Both the position numbers and the translations under genes were made by a program. The notes below the pieces were generated by a model, which saw only the letters and a program-made list of their open reading frames with translations, was not told where the DNA came from and ran no database searches. Shown here in pieces: positions 1 through 8,965 of a stretch of DNA of 64,000 bases. Source of the DNA: Pseudobutyrivibrio xylanivorans DSM 14809 (lineage in GTDB: Bacteria > Bacillota > Clostridia > Lachnospirales > Lachnospiraceae); the NCBI RefSeq assembly GCF_900141825.1, contig NZ_FQYQ01000005.1, forward strand, positions 125,408 to 189,407, written 5' to 3'. Each line of letters begins with the position of its first letter. Within the stretch, counting starts at the first letter, position 1.

Positions 1-92
1 TCATCTATCAATGCATATAAAGTAGTGTAATGATCTCTCAATGCTGTATTTACAACAGAAAGAAGCATTACTGGGTCTTTTGGAAAATTCAT
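1..92 (-). CDS. DUF4250 domain protein, N-terminal part
   Basis: The gene runs off the left edge of the window. Reading the minus strand from 92 gives a protein beginning MNFPKDPVMLLSVVNTALRD, which is the characteristic opening of the short DUF4250 proteins of Firmicutes (usually about 60 residues). An in-frame ATG at 110 would add six residues (MKGRAI); I prefer 92 because family members start at this Met and an AAAGG stretch lies upstream of it. The function of the family is unknown. It is divergent from the methylase gene at 187. Confidence 0.75.
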   Translation of the reverse strand, partial: MNFPKDPVMLLSVVNTALRDHYTTLYALID

Positions 93-186
93 AATTGCAC
101 GACCTTTCATTAAACTTACTCTGTGTATTCTAGCATAAAATAAAAAAACATGGTAACATCATGGCAGTTTAGCAGGAGATATTAAT

Positions 187-1239
187 ATGATTTATAGAAA
201 ACAAAATGGCTACGATGCCTTTAAATGCATAGCTGATAAGTGTCCAAAAAGCTGCTGCGTGGGTTGGCAGATAATGATAGACGAAGATAGCATCAAAAAA
301 TACAAGAATACAGCTGGTGATTTTGGTGCCAGATTAAATGGCTCAATCAATTTTGAGGAGGGCTGCTTCAAGCAGAACAACACCCGCTGCGCAATGCTCA
401 ACAATAATGGTCTTTGTGATTTGCATTCTACACTTGGCGAGGATATGCTTTGCCACACCTGTAAAATGTTTCCAAGACATGTGGAGGAATTTCAGGATAT
501 TAGAGAATATTCACTTTCACTCTCCTGTCCAGAATTTACTCGCATGATTTCGGAGCCTGATTATGAATTCGCATTTACGGAATCAGAGGATGATGTTCTT
601 GACGATCCTGAAGAGTTCGAGGATTATGATTTTCTTTTGTTTGATAAGCTTGAATATTCAAGAGATAAAATGCTTGAGCTCGCTGCCACCAAATCCATTT
701 CACTTCAGGATAGAATGAGCTTAATAGGCGCCATGGGGCTAAAGCTCCAGCGCCTCTACGATGAAGGCTTAATTTTTGATATGGATGATGTTGATTTTGA
801 TGAAGAGTTTGACTGCGCAGGTACAGGTGCCTTACTTTCACTACCTTATTGCACTAAAAGCATGGATACTCTTCTAGAAATGGAAGTCCTTGAAGAATCT
901 TGGCATGATTCTATTCGCAGTGCCCAAACATTTTGGAACGACAACTCCTCTGACTTCGTTACATGGAAAACTGCCATGTATCCAGAAGCTGCTACAGAAT
1001 TCATATTTGAGAAGATATTTGAATCTCTTCTCTTTACATACTTCTGCGGTGCAGTGTATGACGGACAAATTTACGCCCGCACTATGATTGCAGTGCAAAG
1101 CACTCGCTGGCTTATGATGCTTTCCGCTGCAGATAAAAATACCCCTCTAAACCAGGTAATCTACCTGTACTCCAGAGAGGTGGAACATTCAGATTTAAAT
1201 GTAAATGCACTTATTGAATTTTTTGAAGGCGAATTATAA
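187..1239 (+). CDS. fliB: Flagellin lysine-N-methylase (FliB-like)
   Basis: A 350-residue protein with the cysteine-rich signature of the FliB / YkgJ CxxCxxCC group: Cys14, Cys19, Cys23 and Cys24 near the N-terminus and a second cluster near residues 60-92 containing LCHTCKMFPR. In Salmonella FliB methylates lysines of flagellin, and the cysteines are thought to hold an Fe-S cluster. Length fits the clostridial members. An AGGAG motif lies just before the ATG. No flagellar genes occur in the window, so the link to flagellin rests on family membership alone. It is followed directly by an AT-rich tandem repeat. Confidence 0.75.
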   Translation: MIYRKQNGYDAFKCIADKCPKSCCVGWQIMIDEDSIKKYKNTAGDFGARLNGSINFEEGCFKQNNTRCAMLNNNGLCDLHSTLGEDMLCHTCKMFPRHVEEFQDIREYSLSLSCPEFTRMISEPDYEFAFTESEDDVLDDPEEFEDYDFLLFDKLEYSRDKMLELAATKSISLQDRMSLIGAMGLKLQRLYDEGLIFDMDDVDFDEEFDCAGTGALLSLPYCTKSMDTLLEMEVLEESWHDSIRSAQTFWNDNSSDFVTWKTAMYPEAATEFIFEKIFESLLFTYFCGAVYDGQIYARTMIAVQSTRWLMMLSAADKNTPLNQVIYLYSREVEHSDLNVNALIEFFEGEL

Positions 1240-1240
1240 T

Positions 1241-1330
1241 GCTATATAATTCTATATAATTCTATATAATGCTATATAATTCTATATAATTCTATATAAT
1301 TTATATAAAGCTATATAATTCAATATAATC
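1241..1330. repeat. 10-bp tandem repeat, unit (T/G)CTATATAAT
   Basis: Six perfect head-to-tail 10-bp units (1241-1300), each TCTATATAAT or GCTATATAAT in the order G,T,T,G,T,T, are followed by degenerate copies to 1330. The array starts two bases after the stop codon of the methylase gene and ends about 25 bp before the start of the tautomerase gene. Each unit resembles a -10 box (TATAAT-like) and the period equals about one helical turn. Confidence 0.9.
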
Positions 1331-1355
1331 ACTCACTCATGAAAGGAGAACTGTT

Positions 1356-1697
1356 ATGCCATTTATTGATTCAAAAATCACTGTTCCTGTTACAGCTGAG
1401 CTTAAGGAAGAGCTTAAGAGCGAACTAGGAAGACTTATCACAACTCTTAATAAAACTGAGACCTACCTTATGGTTGGTATCGATGATGCTTATGACCTTT
1501 GGCTTGGCGGAAAAAAGCTAGATAAAGGAGCTTATGTTTCTGTGAGTCTCTATGGTAATGCACCAAAAGAAGCTTACGATAAGCTTACTGGCCAGATTTG
1601 TGAGCTCTTTGCGGAAAAGCTTGGCATTCCAGGAAATTCAGTTTATGTTACCTATCATCCTGTATCAGATTGGGGATGGAACGGAAGCAACTTCTAA
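1356..1697 (+). CDS. MIF/phenylpyruvate tautomerase-like protein
   Basis: A 113-residue protein of the macrophage migration inhibitory factor (MIF) / tautomerase superfamily. Pro2, the catalytic base after Met removal, is present, and the C-terminal DWGWNGSNF resembles the WGWNG-type ending of MIF homologues. The length matches MIF (about 115 residues). A strong ribosome binding site (GAAAGGAG, 1341-1348) decides the start. The physiological substrate in bacteria is not known; keto-enol tautomerisation of phenylpyruvate is the usual test activity. It ends at a bidirectional terminator. Confidence 0.85.
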   Translation: MPFIDSKITVPVTAELKEELKSELGRLITTLNKTETYLMVGIDDAYDLWLGGKKLDKGAYVSVSLYGNAPKEAYDKLTGQICELFAEKLGIPGNSVYVTYHPVSDWGWNGSNF

Positions 1698-1708
1698 ATC
1701 AAAATAAA

Positions 1709-1742
1709 GGACAGCCAAAAGCATTTAAGCTTAAGGCTGTCC
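1709..1742. terminator. Bidirectional rho-independent terminator
   Basis: GGACAGCC (1709-1716) pairs with GGCTGTCC (1735-1742). A T-rich tract follows on both strands, so it serves both the tautomerase gene and the convergent msrA gene. Confidence 0.85.
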
Positions 1743-1754
1743 ATTTTAATTTTC

Positions 1755-2234
1755 TTATTTTCTTCCGCTACTTTTAAGCTCTTCTTCAAAGGCCTCTGGA
1801 TTCTTAAGATAATAATCCTGATGTTCCTCCTCTGCCTTATAAAAAGACTTAAAAGGCTCTAATGCAATTTGAGTTTTTTTGCCAGAAGTCGCTTCAAGCT
1901 CTGCTATCTTCTCCTGTGCAAGCTTTAGCTCCTTTTCGTTTTGGTAATAAATAGCCAGTGTATAGGAAAATCCTTTATCAATAAACTGGCCTTCTCCATC
2001 AAATGGATCTACATTTGCCAAATAGATATCCAGCAATTTATCATAATCAACATTGCCTTCATCATAAGTCAATTCTATTGTCTCTCTGTGTCCAGTCTTC
2101 TGAGACTTTACATCCTCATAGGAAGGATTTACCTCATCACCACCAGAATAACCGCAAACAACAGAATCCACTCCGTAAATCTTATAAATTGGTGTGACGC
2201 ACCAAAAGCACCCACCTGCAAAATACGCTTTCAT
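1755..2234 (-). CDS. msrA: Peptide-methionine (S)-S-oxide reductase MsrA
   Basis: A 159-residue MsrA. The active-site motif GCFWC is at residues 8-12 (nucleophile Cys9), followed by YGVDSVVCGYSGG and SYEDVKSQKTGHRE, all standard for the family. It reduces methionine S-sulfoxide in proteins and free methionine using thioredoxin, repairing oxidative damage in the cytoplasm. Only the MsrA domain is present, with no fused MsrB. It lies 11 bp downstream of the phosphatase gene on the same strand, so the two are probably cotranscribed. Confidence 0.95.
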   Translation of the reverse strand: MKAYFAGGCFWCVTPIYKIYGVDSVVCGYSGGDEVNPSYEDVKSQKTGHRETIELTYDEGNVDYDKLLDIYLANVDPFDGEGQFIDKGFSYTLAIYYQNEKELKLAQEKIAELEATSGKKTQIALEPFKSFYKAEEEHQDYYLKNPEAFEEELKSSGRK

Positions 2235-2245
2235 AAATCTAATAC

Positions 2246-2875
2246 CTACCAGTTCTTCTCAAAACCATCACTCAAAAACTTGTAATCATCAGCTCCGCCA
2301 TCAATACTCAAAAACAGCTCTGCAATAGCACAGTTGTTGAAATCTACATCCCACAAAGCAGTTCTAGGTGTCTTTTTAATATACTCAAACATGCAATGGC
2401 TAAGAGCACCATGACTAACAAGAAGAAGTACATCATCCTCAGAAAAATCACCTGCTGAAATCATTCCGCGAACGCGTTCAACTATAGCACCTGCTCTTTT
2501 CACCACCTCATCATAGCCCTCGCCACCCTCTGGCGGGATGTAATCTGCTGGGGTATCAAAACACTGATGTAAAAATCCTGGGTCCTCTTCGCCCATATTT
2601 CTCTGCTCACAGACACCAAAAGCCATTTCGATAAGATTATCATCTGTCTCAATCTGGCTCATAGGAATGCCTGTAGCAAGGCTGCCGGTTTCTATAGCGC
2701 GCTCTAAAGGGCTGGAAATAATTCTTGTAACAACAATTCCCTGGCCATCTAAAAACTCCTTTGTCTGTCTGGCCTGCTGACGCCCCCTCTCATTGAGTGG
2801 AATGTCAGAGCTGCCCTGTAATCTTTTTTGAACATTTAAATCGGTCTGTCCGTGACGAAGTAATAATACTCTCAA
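2246..2875 (-). CDS. Histidine phosphatase family protein
   Basis: A 209-residue member of histidine phosphatase branch 1 (phosphoglycerate mutase-like). The phospho-accepting motif LLRHGQTD is at residues 5-12 with His8 catalytic, SSPLERAIET supplies the phosphate-pocket arginine, and VSHGAL near residue 153 gives the second catalytic histidine. Substrate cannot be read from sequence; relatives include phosphoserine, alpha-ribazole and sugar-phosphate phosphatases. It lies 20 bp downstream of the M3 peptidase gene, in the same direction as msrA. Confidence 0.88.
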   Translation of the reverse strand: MRVLLLRHGQTDLNVQKRLQGSSDIPLNERGRQQARQTKEFLDGQGIVVTRIISSPLERAIETGSLATGIPMSQIETDDNLIEMAFGVCEQRNMGEEDPGFLHQCFDTPADYIPPEGGEGYDEVVKRAGAIVERVRGMISAGDFSEDDVLLLVSHGALSHCMFEYIKKTPRTALWDVDFNNCAIAELFLSIDGGADDYKFLSDGFEKNW

Positions 2876-2895
2876 ATTAACACCTCATAGTCAAT

Positions 2896-4578
2896 TTACT
2901 TAAAAATCTTAGCCGAAAACTTATCTACAATTTCCTTAACTACTCCATTCTCAAATGGTGTCTTAAGACCAACTTCCTTGAGCATGTTTGTATAGTAATC
3001 GCTGGCTGAGAGCTTGCAAAGGGCAAGATAATGCTCCCAAGCCTCCTTGTAATCCTCATCCATCCAAACCTTAAACTGCATTGCTACGATTGAAGCAAGT
3101 ACATAATCAATGTAATAGAATGGCACATCAAAGATGTGAAGCTGCTTTTGCCAGAATCCACCAAGATTCCAGAACTCATTCTCAGAGAAATCAATGTATG
3201 GTCTGTACTGCTGCTCAAGCTTCTTCCATGTTTCCTTACGCTGGGCTGGAGTCATCTCTGGATTGTCGTATACGATATGCTGGAACTCATCAACCATTGT
3301 TCCGTATGGAAGGAAAGTGCTGGCATCCTCAATATGCATCTCGAAGTAATCCTCGTATCTGTCGCCAAAGAAATTCTTCATCCATCCGTATGTGAAATAT
3401 TCCATAGACATAGAGTGAATCTCTGCTGTCTCCATACCAAGTTCATTGTGTTCTGTAACTTCGTCATTTCGAACCACATAAGCCTGGAAAGCATGACCGC
3501 ACTCATGAGTGATAACATCAACATCTCCGCTTGTTCCATTGAAGTTAGCATAGATGAATGGCGCTTTGTAGTTTGGAAGATATGTCTGATATCCACCTGC
3601 AGCCTTATTCTTACGACCAAATACATCAAATAATTCATGCTCCATCATGAAGTTCATGAATTCCTTTGTCTCTGGGCTAAGCTCAGAGTACATATCCTGT
3701 CCGCTCTTAAGGATTTCCTCTGGAGTTCCGGTTGGCTTTGGATTTCCTTCATTGAAATATACACCAAGCTCTGTAGCCTGAAGCTTATCAAGGCCAAGTC
3801 TCTTGGCACGCTTTTCAGCAAGCTTTCCTACGAAAGGAACAAAGTATTCCTTAATCTGCTTTCTGAAATTCTCAACATCCTGAGGGCCATAGCTATTTCT
3901 GTGCATTCTACAATATGCAAGCTCTGTGTAAGAGTTGAAGCCAAGAAGCTTTGCCTGCTCAGTTCTGTTCTTAACCATCTTGTCATAGATTTCATCAATC
4001 TCAGGTGTTACGCTCATAAACCAGTCAGAAACAGCCTTCTGAGCCTTCTTTCTGACTTCTCTATCCTGATTTGTAGTGAATGGTGCCATAAGAGAAAGAT
4101 TATACGTCTCACCCTCGTATTCAATCTTTGCTGTAGCAATAAGCTTGTCGTAGCGAGAAGCAAGAGCATTTTCCTCCTGCATAAGAGGAATTACTTCGTC
4201 ATTAACAGACTTAGCATCAAGCTCAGCATTCTTGAAAAATACTGGACCAAGCTTTGTTTCGAGGTAATCCTTGTACTGAGACTTTGCAAGTACATTATTG
4301 TACTTGATAGTAGCGTTGCTTAATCTAGGGATAACCTCATCAAAGTAATCGTTCTCTTTCTCATAGAACTCATCTGTATTATCAGCATCATGTCTGATAT
4401 ATGCGATGTTATATGCTGTCTCAAAATCCTTTGAGAGCTTGTAAAAGTCCTTGTGAATCTCAAACTGCTCCTCACCTGATTTAGCAGCCTGCTGACGCTC
4501 GATGAGCTCAGCGATAGTCTTCTCAAATGCGTCAATATCAGGACGCTCATATGGTAAATCTTTAAACTTAAAATCCAT
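2896..4578 (-). CDS. M3 family oligoendopeptidase
   Basis: A cytoplasmic zinc peptidase of about 560 residues, M3B/PepF-like. The zinc site HECGHAFQ (HExxH type) is near residue 360, with the downstream EIHSMSMEYF glutamate motif. Length fits M3B oligoendopeptidases. It degrades short peptides. The open frame extends two codons further to a TTG at 4584; I chose the ATG at 4578 because it begins MDFKFKDL and a GAAAGGAG site precedes both. It heads a minus-strand set with the phosphatase and msrA. Confidence 0.9.
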   Translation of the reverse strand: MDFKFKDLPYERPDIDAFEKTIAELIERQQAAKSGEEQFEIHKDFYKLSKDFETAYNIAYIRHDADNTDEFYEKENDYFDEVIPRLSNATIKYNNVLAKSQYKDYLETKLGPVFFKNAELDAKSVNDEVIPLMQEENALASRYDKLIATAKIEYEGETYNLSLMAPFTTNQDREVRKKAQKAVSDWFMSVTPEIDEIYDKMVKNRTEQAKLLGFNSYTELAYCRMHRNSYGPQDVENFRKQIKEYFVPFVGKLAEKRAKRLGLDKLQATELGVYFNEGNPKPTGTPEEILKSGQDMYSELSPETKEFMNFMMEHELFDVFGRKNKAAGGYQTYLPNYKAPFIYANFNGTSGDVDVITHECGHAFQAYVVRNDEVTEHNELGMETAEIHSMSMEYFTYGWMKNFFGDRYEDYFEMHIEDASTFLPYGTMVDEFQHIVYDNPEMTPAQRKETWKKLEQQYRPYIDFSENEFWNLGGFWQKQLHIFDVPFYYIDYVLASIVAMQFKVWMDEDYKEAWEHYLALCKLSASDYYTNMLKEVGLKTPFENGVVKEIVDKFSAKIFK

Positions 4579-4633
4579 AAACAAACTCTTCTCCTTTCAA
4601 ATTTTCGCTAGGGGTTATTTTAGCATAAATAAA

Positions 4634-4656
4634 GGGCTGTGCACAATGCACAGCCC
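4634..4656 (-). terminator. Terminator of the FIST-chemoreceptor operon
   Basis: Nine-bp perfect stem GGGCTGTGC/GCACAGCCC with a five-base loop, followed on the minus strand by TTTATTTATG. Confidence 0.85.
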
Positions 4657-4671
4657 CTGTATTTGTTGATA

Positions 4672-5634
4672 TTAAATCTCAGTTAATGGTGCAATCTGCT
4701 CAAGAACATGGTTCATATCCTCGAACATAAATCCCTTCTGTGTAATCAAGGTCTTAATATCTGAAATATCATTTGTAACATTATCAAAGTATCTTCTTGA
4801 ATCGTCAATGTTATCAGAGATTGAATTGATTGAAGCCTCGCAATTTCCAAATACTTCACCCATCTGTTCGCTTTGCTCAGTAACCTCTTCAGCTACAGTC
4901 TTGATATTTCCAACAACCTCCTGCGTCTCAACAACTCTCTGGTGTGATGTCTCGATAGCTTCCTTTGTATGGCCTACCGACTCTACCAGACGGTTATTGT
5001 TTTCATCAAGCTCCTTCATACTATCAAATACAGATGTAACAACACTCTGAATCTCGGTTGAAAGATTTGTTACCTCGTCAGCAACAACGGCAAAGCCTCG
5101 TCCTGCCTCACCAGCACGGGCTGCTTCAATTGATGCATTAAGAGCAAGAAGATTTGTCTGCTTTGCAAAGCCACCAATCTGCTCTACCTTCTCACGAATA
5201 TCATCAAAGCTCTTCTGGAATGCTGCAAACACTTCCTCCACCTCTGCGATGGTAGCTGATACATCTCCAGTACTCTGATCAACCTTTTCCATTCCATTAT
5301 GTGAATCATCTGCTGTAACAACAAGCTTCTTTACAATATCATCAAAAGCATTTGTAATCTCTTCGATTGTCTGGAACTGCTCCCTGAAGCCATTTACTGA
5401 ATCAGAGATATTGGTGTACTTTTCCTCAACAACTGAAAATGACTCACCGATTGTATCGATACCAGCAATTGTATTTGCCTCTTCCTGCTGCAGCTTTTCC
5501 TTTTGCTCAATTGAAAATCTACCAACCTCGCGAATTGCCTTCATGCGGCTTCTCATATCCACCTTCTTATCGGCACTTTCAGCAGCTTCAACTACTGGCT
5601 GTTCTACTTCTTTTTTTCTTCCGAATAATCCCAT
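4672..5634 (-). CDS. Soluble methyl-accepting chemotaxis signalling protein
   Basis: About 320 residues with no transmembrane segment or HAMP domain. A short N-terminus (MGLFGRKKE) leads into a long coiled coil with the MCP hairpin tip in the middle: [20 protein letters not shown], then FAVVADEV. This tip binds CheW and CheA. The open frame extends upstream to 5667, but the ATG at 5634 has a strong GGAGGTG site a few bases upstream and is the likely start. It follows the FIST gene on the same strand, so the FIST protein is the obvious candidate for its missing sensory part (inference). It ends at a strong terminator. Confidence 0.88.
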   Translation of the reverse strand: MGLFGRKKEVEQPVVEAAESADKKVDMRSRMKAIREVGRFSIEQKEKLQQEEANTIAGIDTIGESFSVVEEKYTNISDSVNGFREQFQTIEEITNAFDDIVKKLVVTADDSHNGMEKVDQSTGDVSATIAEVEEVFAAFQKSFDDIREKVEQIGGFAKQTNLLALNASIEAARAGEAGRGFAVVADEVTNLSTEIQSVVTSVFDSMKELDENNNRLVESVGHTKEAIETSHQRVVETQEVVGNIKTVAEEVTEQSEQMGEVFGNCEASINSISDNIDDSRRYFDNVTNDISDIKTLITQKGFMFEDMNHVLEQIAPLTEI

Positions 5635-5667
5635 CTTGCACCTCCGTCTATTCGAAATACAAAGCAT

Positions 5668-6759
5668 TTATTCAAACACTGCGCAAACCATAGTCTGGTT
5701 TACATGCTGCTTTTTGTACTGCTCTCCACCACCAACAACACCTACATGTGGGCCAACAGATTTCATTTCTCCTATAAAGGTGTCAAGATAGCCCTTATTT
5801 GAATATAGTAGATGACGATAAATACAATTTACCGAAAAGATGAGCGAAATTCGACTGTTTTCATCTCTAATCTTTCGACGTGTTTCTAAGCCAATCGCAT
5901 CATAATCCTTAAGCTCCAAAACCTGAATGGAATCATTTTCATTAATCTTCTTATAGCTGATTAACGAACCATTTGCACCAACTTCATATGGGCTGGTAAT
6001 GAATATCTGATCACCAATAACTCGTCCCAACGGATTCGTTAATACGTTATCTACAATTTCACCGCGGCTAACATTTGCATCCTGACAATAAACATCTGCT
6101 GCTGGACGGCCATCCAAAGAAACCAATTCCTTAGCACCAAGATTAACCTTTGTAGCAATATGTGTAACAGGACAATCCATTGGACCATATATATTTTCGG
6201 AATAAGTTCTAATTTTTCCGGACTTATTCTTTAAAAGAGCATAGCAACACGCATCAGCGTAAAGCTGTCCATTTACTAATACCTTTGGAGTATATCCTGC
6301 AGGATATCCAAATACAGTTCCGCCTACGATAGGAATACGAGCTCGCTCTAAGGCTACGTTCAATGTAGTTACAAGACGTTCCTCGTCATTCGTACAGAAT
6401 TCAAGGCAAATCGTATTACTATCACCAGCTTGGATTTTCGAAACCTTCTCTTCCATTGCAGGAACATCAAACATCGGTGCAGATGAAAGATTGCGGATTA
6501 CTCCAACTTCTGCATCCACATCACTTCCAAAAGATAAAAGCATCATTCTCTTGTCAGATGATGTATCATAATATGAAATTGTTCCTGAACCAATCAATGG
6601 AACATTAGGATACCTATCCGAAATAATTTTTGCCGCTTTCTCAAACTGGTCGAAAGAAGCTAATAATACCAATAATTTAGGTGAACCAGCCTTAGAACAC
6701 ACTTCAGCCACAGCTGCTTCAACGTCCGATTTTAAAGATGTTCCTATAGAAATTTGCAT
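5668..6759 (-). CDS. FIST domain sensory protein
   Basis: A 363-residue protein matching the FIST_N plus FIST_C architecture: an N-terminal region with LIGSGTISYY and GGTVFGYPAG, then a C-terminal sensor-like half ending VGVVGGGEQ. FIST proteins are intracellular sensors, proposed to bind small ligands such as amino acids and usually coupled to chemotaxis or two-component outputs. No output domain is fused here; instead a soluble chemoreceptor gene begins about 33 bp downstream. The start at 6759 has the site GAAAGGGG five bases upstream, and that site is inside a large RNA hairpin. Confidence 0.85.
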   Translation of the reverse strand: MQISIGTSLKSDVEAAVAEVCSKAGSPKLLVLLASFDQFEKAAKIISDRYPNVPLIGSGTISYYDTSSDKRMMLLSFGSDVDAEVGVIRNLSSAPMFDVPAMEEKVSKIQAGDSNTICLEFCTNDEERLVTTLNVALERARIPIVGGTVFGYPAGYTPKVLVNGQLYADACCYALLKNKSGKIRTYSENIYGPMDCPVTHIATKVNLGAKELVSLDGRPAADVYCQDANVSRGEIVDNVLTNPLGRVIGDQIFITSPYEVGANGSLISYKKINENDSIQVLELKDYDAIGLETRRKIRDENSRISLIFSVNCIYRHLLYSNKGYLDTFIGEMKSVGPHVGVVGGGEQYKKQHVNQTMVCAVFE

Positions 6760-6764
6760 AAAAA

Positions 6765-6812
6765 CCCCTTTCTGTGTAATATCCCACGATTAGATTCTAG
6801 CACAGAAAGGGG
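6765..6812 (-). promoter_or_regulatory. 5'-leader hairpin covering the FIST ribosome binding site
   Basis: A perfect 12-bp inverted repeat (CCCCTTTCTGTG at 6765-6776 and CACAGAAAGGGG at 6801-6812) with a 24-base loop. Read on the minus strand, the downstream arm carries the SD sequence AGAAAGGGG of the FIST gene. A TATAAT at about 6830-6835 on the minus strand would place transcription start just upstream, so the whole hairpin would be in the mRNA. It could control translation, for example as a thermometer or through a trans-acting factor; on the plus strand it is also followed by T-rich sequence, but no plus-strand gene ends there. Confidence 0.6.
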
Positions 6813-6863
6813 CTTATCCTTATTTTTTCACATTATATTCAATAATATTTAACAAAAAGTCAA

Positions 6864-6917
6864 TACAGCGGGAAAGCTAGGCCCATGCAAATTACTTTCA
6901 GCAATGGGCCTGCTGTA
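6864..6917 (-). terminator. Probable terminator of the GntR/ABC operon
   Basis: Nested inverted repeat: AGGCCCAT (6879-6886) with ATGGGCCT (6904-6911), and TACAGC (6864-6869) with GCTGTA (6912-6917). It lies directly downstream of the last permease gene. The T-tract is weak, so it is a structured 3' end rather than a textbook terminator. Confidence 0.5.
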
Positions 6918-6922
6918 GCAAG

Positions 6923-8224
6923 CTATTCGTACCTTAAGGCATCGATAGGATTAAGCTTGGCAGCCTTGTTAGCTGGGTAATATCCGAAGAAGATACCAAT
7001 AGCCATTGAGAATCCAACCGCGATTATGATGCTTGAAACAGATACTGTTGCATCGTATCCCATCAGCTTAACAGCAACCATACCAAGAGCAACACCAAAG
7101 AAGATTCCGATGATACCACCAATTACGCAGATAACCACTGATTCAGTGATGAACTGAAGTCGGATAGATGAGTTAGTAGCACCAAGAGCCTTTCTTGTAC
7201 CGATTTCTTTAGTACGCTCTGTAATAGAAACAAGCATGATGTTCATAACACCGATACCACCAACCACAAGGGAAATACCGGCTATAACTGAAAGTGCCAA
7301 CTGAATCATACCAATCATAGTATTCATCTGATCCATCATAGATGCCATACTGATGGCAGCGACCTCATATGCATCGTTTCTAGAATAGAAATTTACATTA
7401 AAGTAGTCTCTAACAGTGGTTACGAATGTATTGTTATCCGTATTTACGGAAGTAACCAGCGTGATGTAATCAAATCCCTTATTTGCTGTATGATTAATCT
7501 TTCTAGCAGCATCTAATGGAACCATAACTTCTGTGGTAGGGTTGTCTGATTCACCAAATGAAAACTGTTCTGCCACATACTTATAAACACCTACAACATA
7601 GAAATCATAGAAAGCTCCGTTGTCCATGACAACTTCAATTTCCTGTCCTATAACGGCATCATTATCGCCCTTGTAAAGACGTTCAACAAGCTTATCTGAA
7701 ACCATACATACATCTTTTCCTTCTTTATAGTCCTGATGTATAAAGTTTCGTCCTGCTAAGAGTTCTTTATCGTTAAATTCCATGTAATCTCTGTTATAAC
7801 CAACGATTTTTGTCTTAGCACTTTTTCCATTTTCGGTAACCTTGCTGGAAGAATAATAATCACCAACAGATTCAGTCAAAAGAACATACTTAATATCGTC
7901 TTTATATTCATCTGTAAAGGATTTAATCATATCCTTTGTGATAAGGTCATCATCTGTCATTTCTCTTACGTTACCTGAGCCGTAATTCATTCCAGATTCA
8001 TCCTGTTTATCATCAGTAGATTTTTGCATTACACCTACCTGAAGGTTGTTCGCACCCATGCCCTGCATTGTGGTATTAACAATATTGGTAATAGAATTAC
8101 CAACTGTCATTATCGCAATTACGGATGCAATACCGATAATGATTCCAAGCATTGTAAGCAAGGAACGCATTATATTAGCTCTAAGTCCTGCTAATGCAAC
8201 GAGGACGTTCTCTGTAAATAACAT
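6923..8224 (-). CDS. MacB-like ABC transporter permease
   Basis: A 433-residue permease with the MacB/FtsX layout: one N-terminal membrane segment (ALAGLRANIMRSLLTMLGIIIG), a large extracellular MacB_PCD domain to about residue 290, then three C-terminal membrane segments separated by the conserved TERTKEIGTRKALGA loop. In Firmicutes such permeases pair with a LolD-like ATPase and a HlyD-like adaptor to export peptides or antimicrobials, or to sense them. It overlaps the ATPase gene by one base and is the last of six cotranscribed genes. Substrate unknown. Confidence 0.9.
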   Translation of the reverse strand: MLFTENVLVALAGLRANIMRSLLTMLGIIIGIASVIAIMTVGNSITNIVNTTMQGMGANNLQVGVMQKSTDDKQDESGMNYGSGNVREMTDDDLITKDMIKSFTDEYKDDIKYVLLTESVGDYYSSSKVTENGKSAKTKIVGYNRDYMEFNDKELLAGRNFIHQDYKEGKDVCMVSDKLVERLYKGDNDAVIGQEIEVVMDNGAFYDFYVVGVYKYVAEQFSFGESDNPTTEVMVPLDAARKINHTANKGFDYITLVTSVNTDNNTFVTTVRDYFNVNFYSRNDAYEVAAISMASMMDQMNTMIGMIQLALSVIAGISLVVGGIGVMNIMLVSITERTKEIGTRKALGATNSSIRLQFITESVVICVIGGIIGIFFGVALGMVAVKLMGYDATVSVSSIIIAVGFSMAIGIFFGYYPANKAAKLNPIDALRYE

Positions 8225-8952
8225 TATGCGCCCTCCTTTTCTTTTAAGCCATTCCAGTTTCCTGTTGATTCTCCGATGATGTTTCCATCCTTAAGAGTTA
8301 TAATTCTCTGAGTCTCCTGTGAAAGTTCTGGCGAGTGAGTGATGAGAACAATTGTCTTGCCCTGTTCTTCGTGGAGTCTGTGGAAGATATCCATAATAAG
8401 ACGTCCAGTAGCAGAATCAAGGGCACCTGTAGGCTCATCAGCAAGAATGATTGCAGGGTCATTAGCCATAGCTCTGGCAATTGCCACACGCTGCTTCTGT
8501 CCACCTGAAAGCTCATCCGGCTTATGCATCATTCTGTCTGTCATCTCTACCTGCTCAAGAAGCATCTTTGCTCGCTCTGTTCGCTCTGCTCTTCCCATTC
8601 CTGCATACATCATAGGAAGCTCTACATTTTTCAAAGCACTTGTTCTTGCAATAAGATTGTAAGTCTGGAAAACGAAGCCAATCTTTTTATTCCTAAGTGC
8701 TGAAAGCTCGTGATCCTTTGCCTTCTCAATATCAATACCATCAAGGGAGTATTCGCCTGCTGTAGGTCTGTCCAAGGCACCAATGATATTCATCAATGTG
8801 GATTTACCAGAACCAGACTGACCAACAATGGAAACAAATTCCCCTTTGTTAACTGTAAAATTCAATCCATGGAGTACCTCAAATTCATTTGGGGTTCCAA
8901 TGAAGAAGCTTTTATGTATATTGCGAAGGTCCAGCATAATATTTTCTGCCAT
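8224..8952 (-). CDS. MacB/LolD-type ABC transporter ATP-binding protein
   Basis: A 242-residue ATPase with Walker A GQSGSGKS near residue 43, signature LSGGQKQRVAIARAMA near 147 and Walker B IILADEPTGALDS. The sequence is of the MacB/LolD/FtsE subgroup, which energises mechanotransmission permeases. The start codon is 13 bp after the adaptor gene and the stop overlaps the permease start, so the three form a tripartite exporter with the adaptor. Confidence 0.93.
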   Translation of the reverse strand: MAENIMLDLRNIHKSFFIGTPNEFEVLHGLNFTVNKGEFVSIVGQSGSGKSTLMNIIGALDRPTAGEYSLDGIDIEKAKDHELSALRNKKIGFVFQTYNLIARTSALKNVELPMMYAGMGRAERTERAKMLLEQVEMTDRMMHKPDELSGGQKQRVAIARAMANDPAIILADEPTGALDSATGRLIMDIFHRLHEEQGKTIVLITHSPELSQETQRIITLKDGNIIGESTGNWNGLKEKEGA

Positions 8953-8965
8953 AAAAACCTCCTAA

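Noticed and set aside
3637..4323. Plus-strand 228-codon frame
   Set aside because: Antisense to the M3 peptidase, no motif and no RBS.
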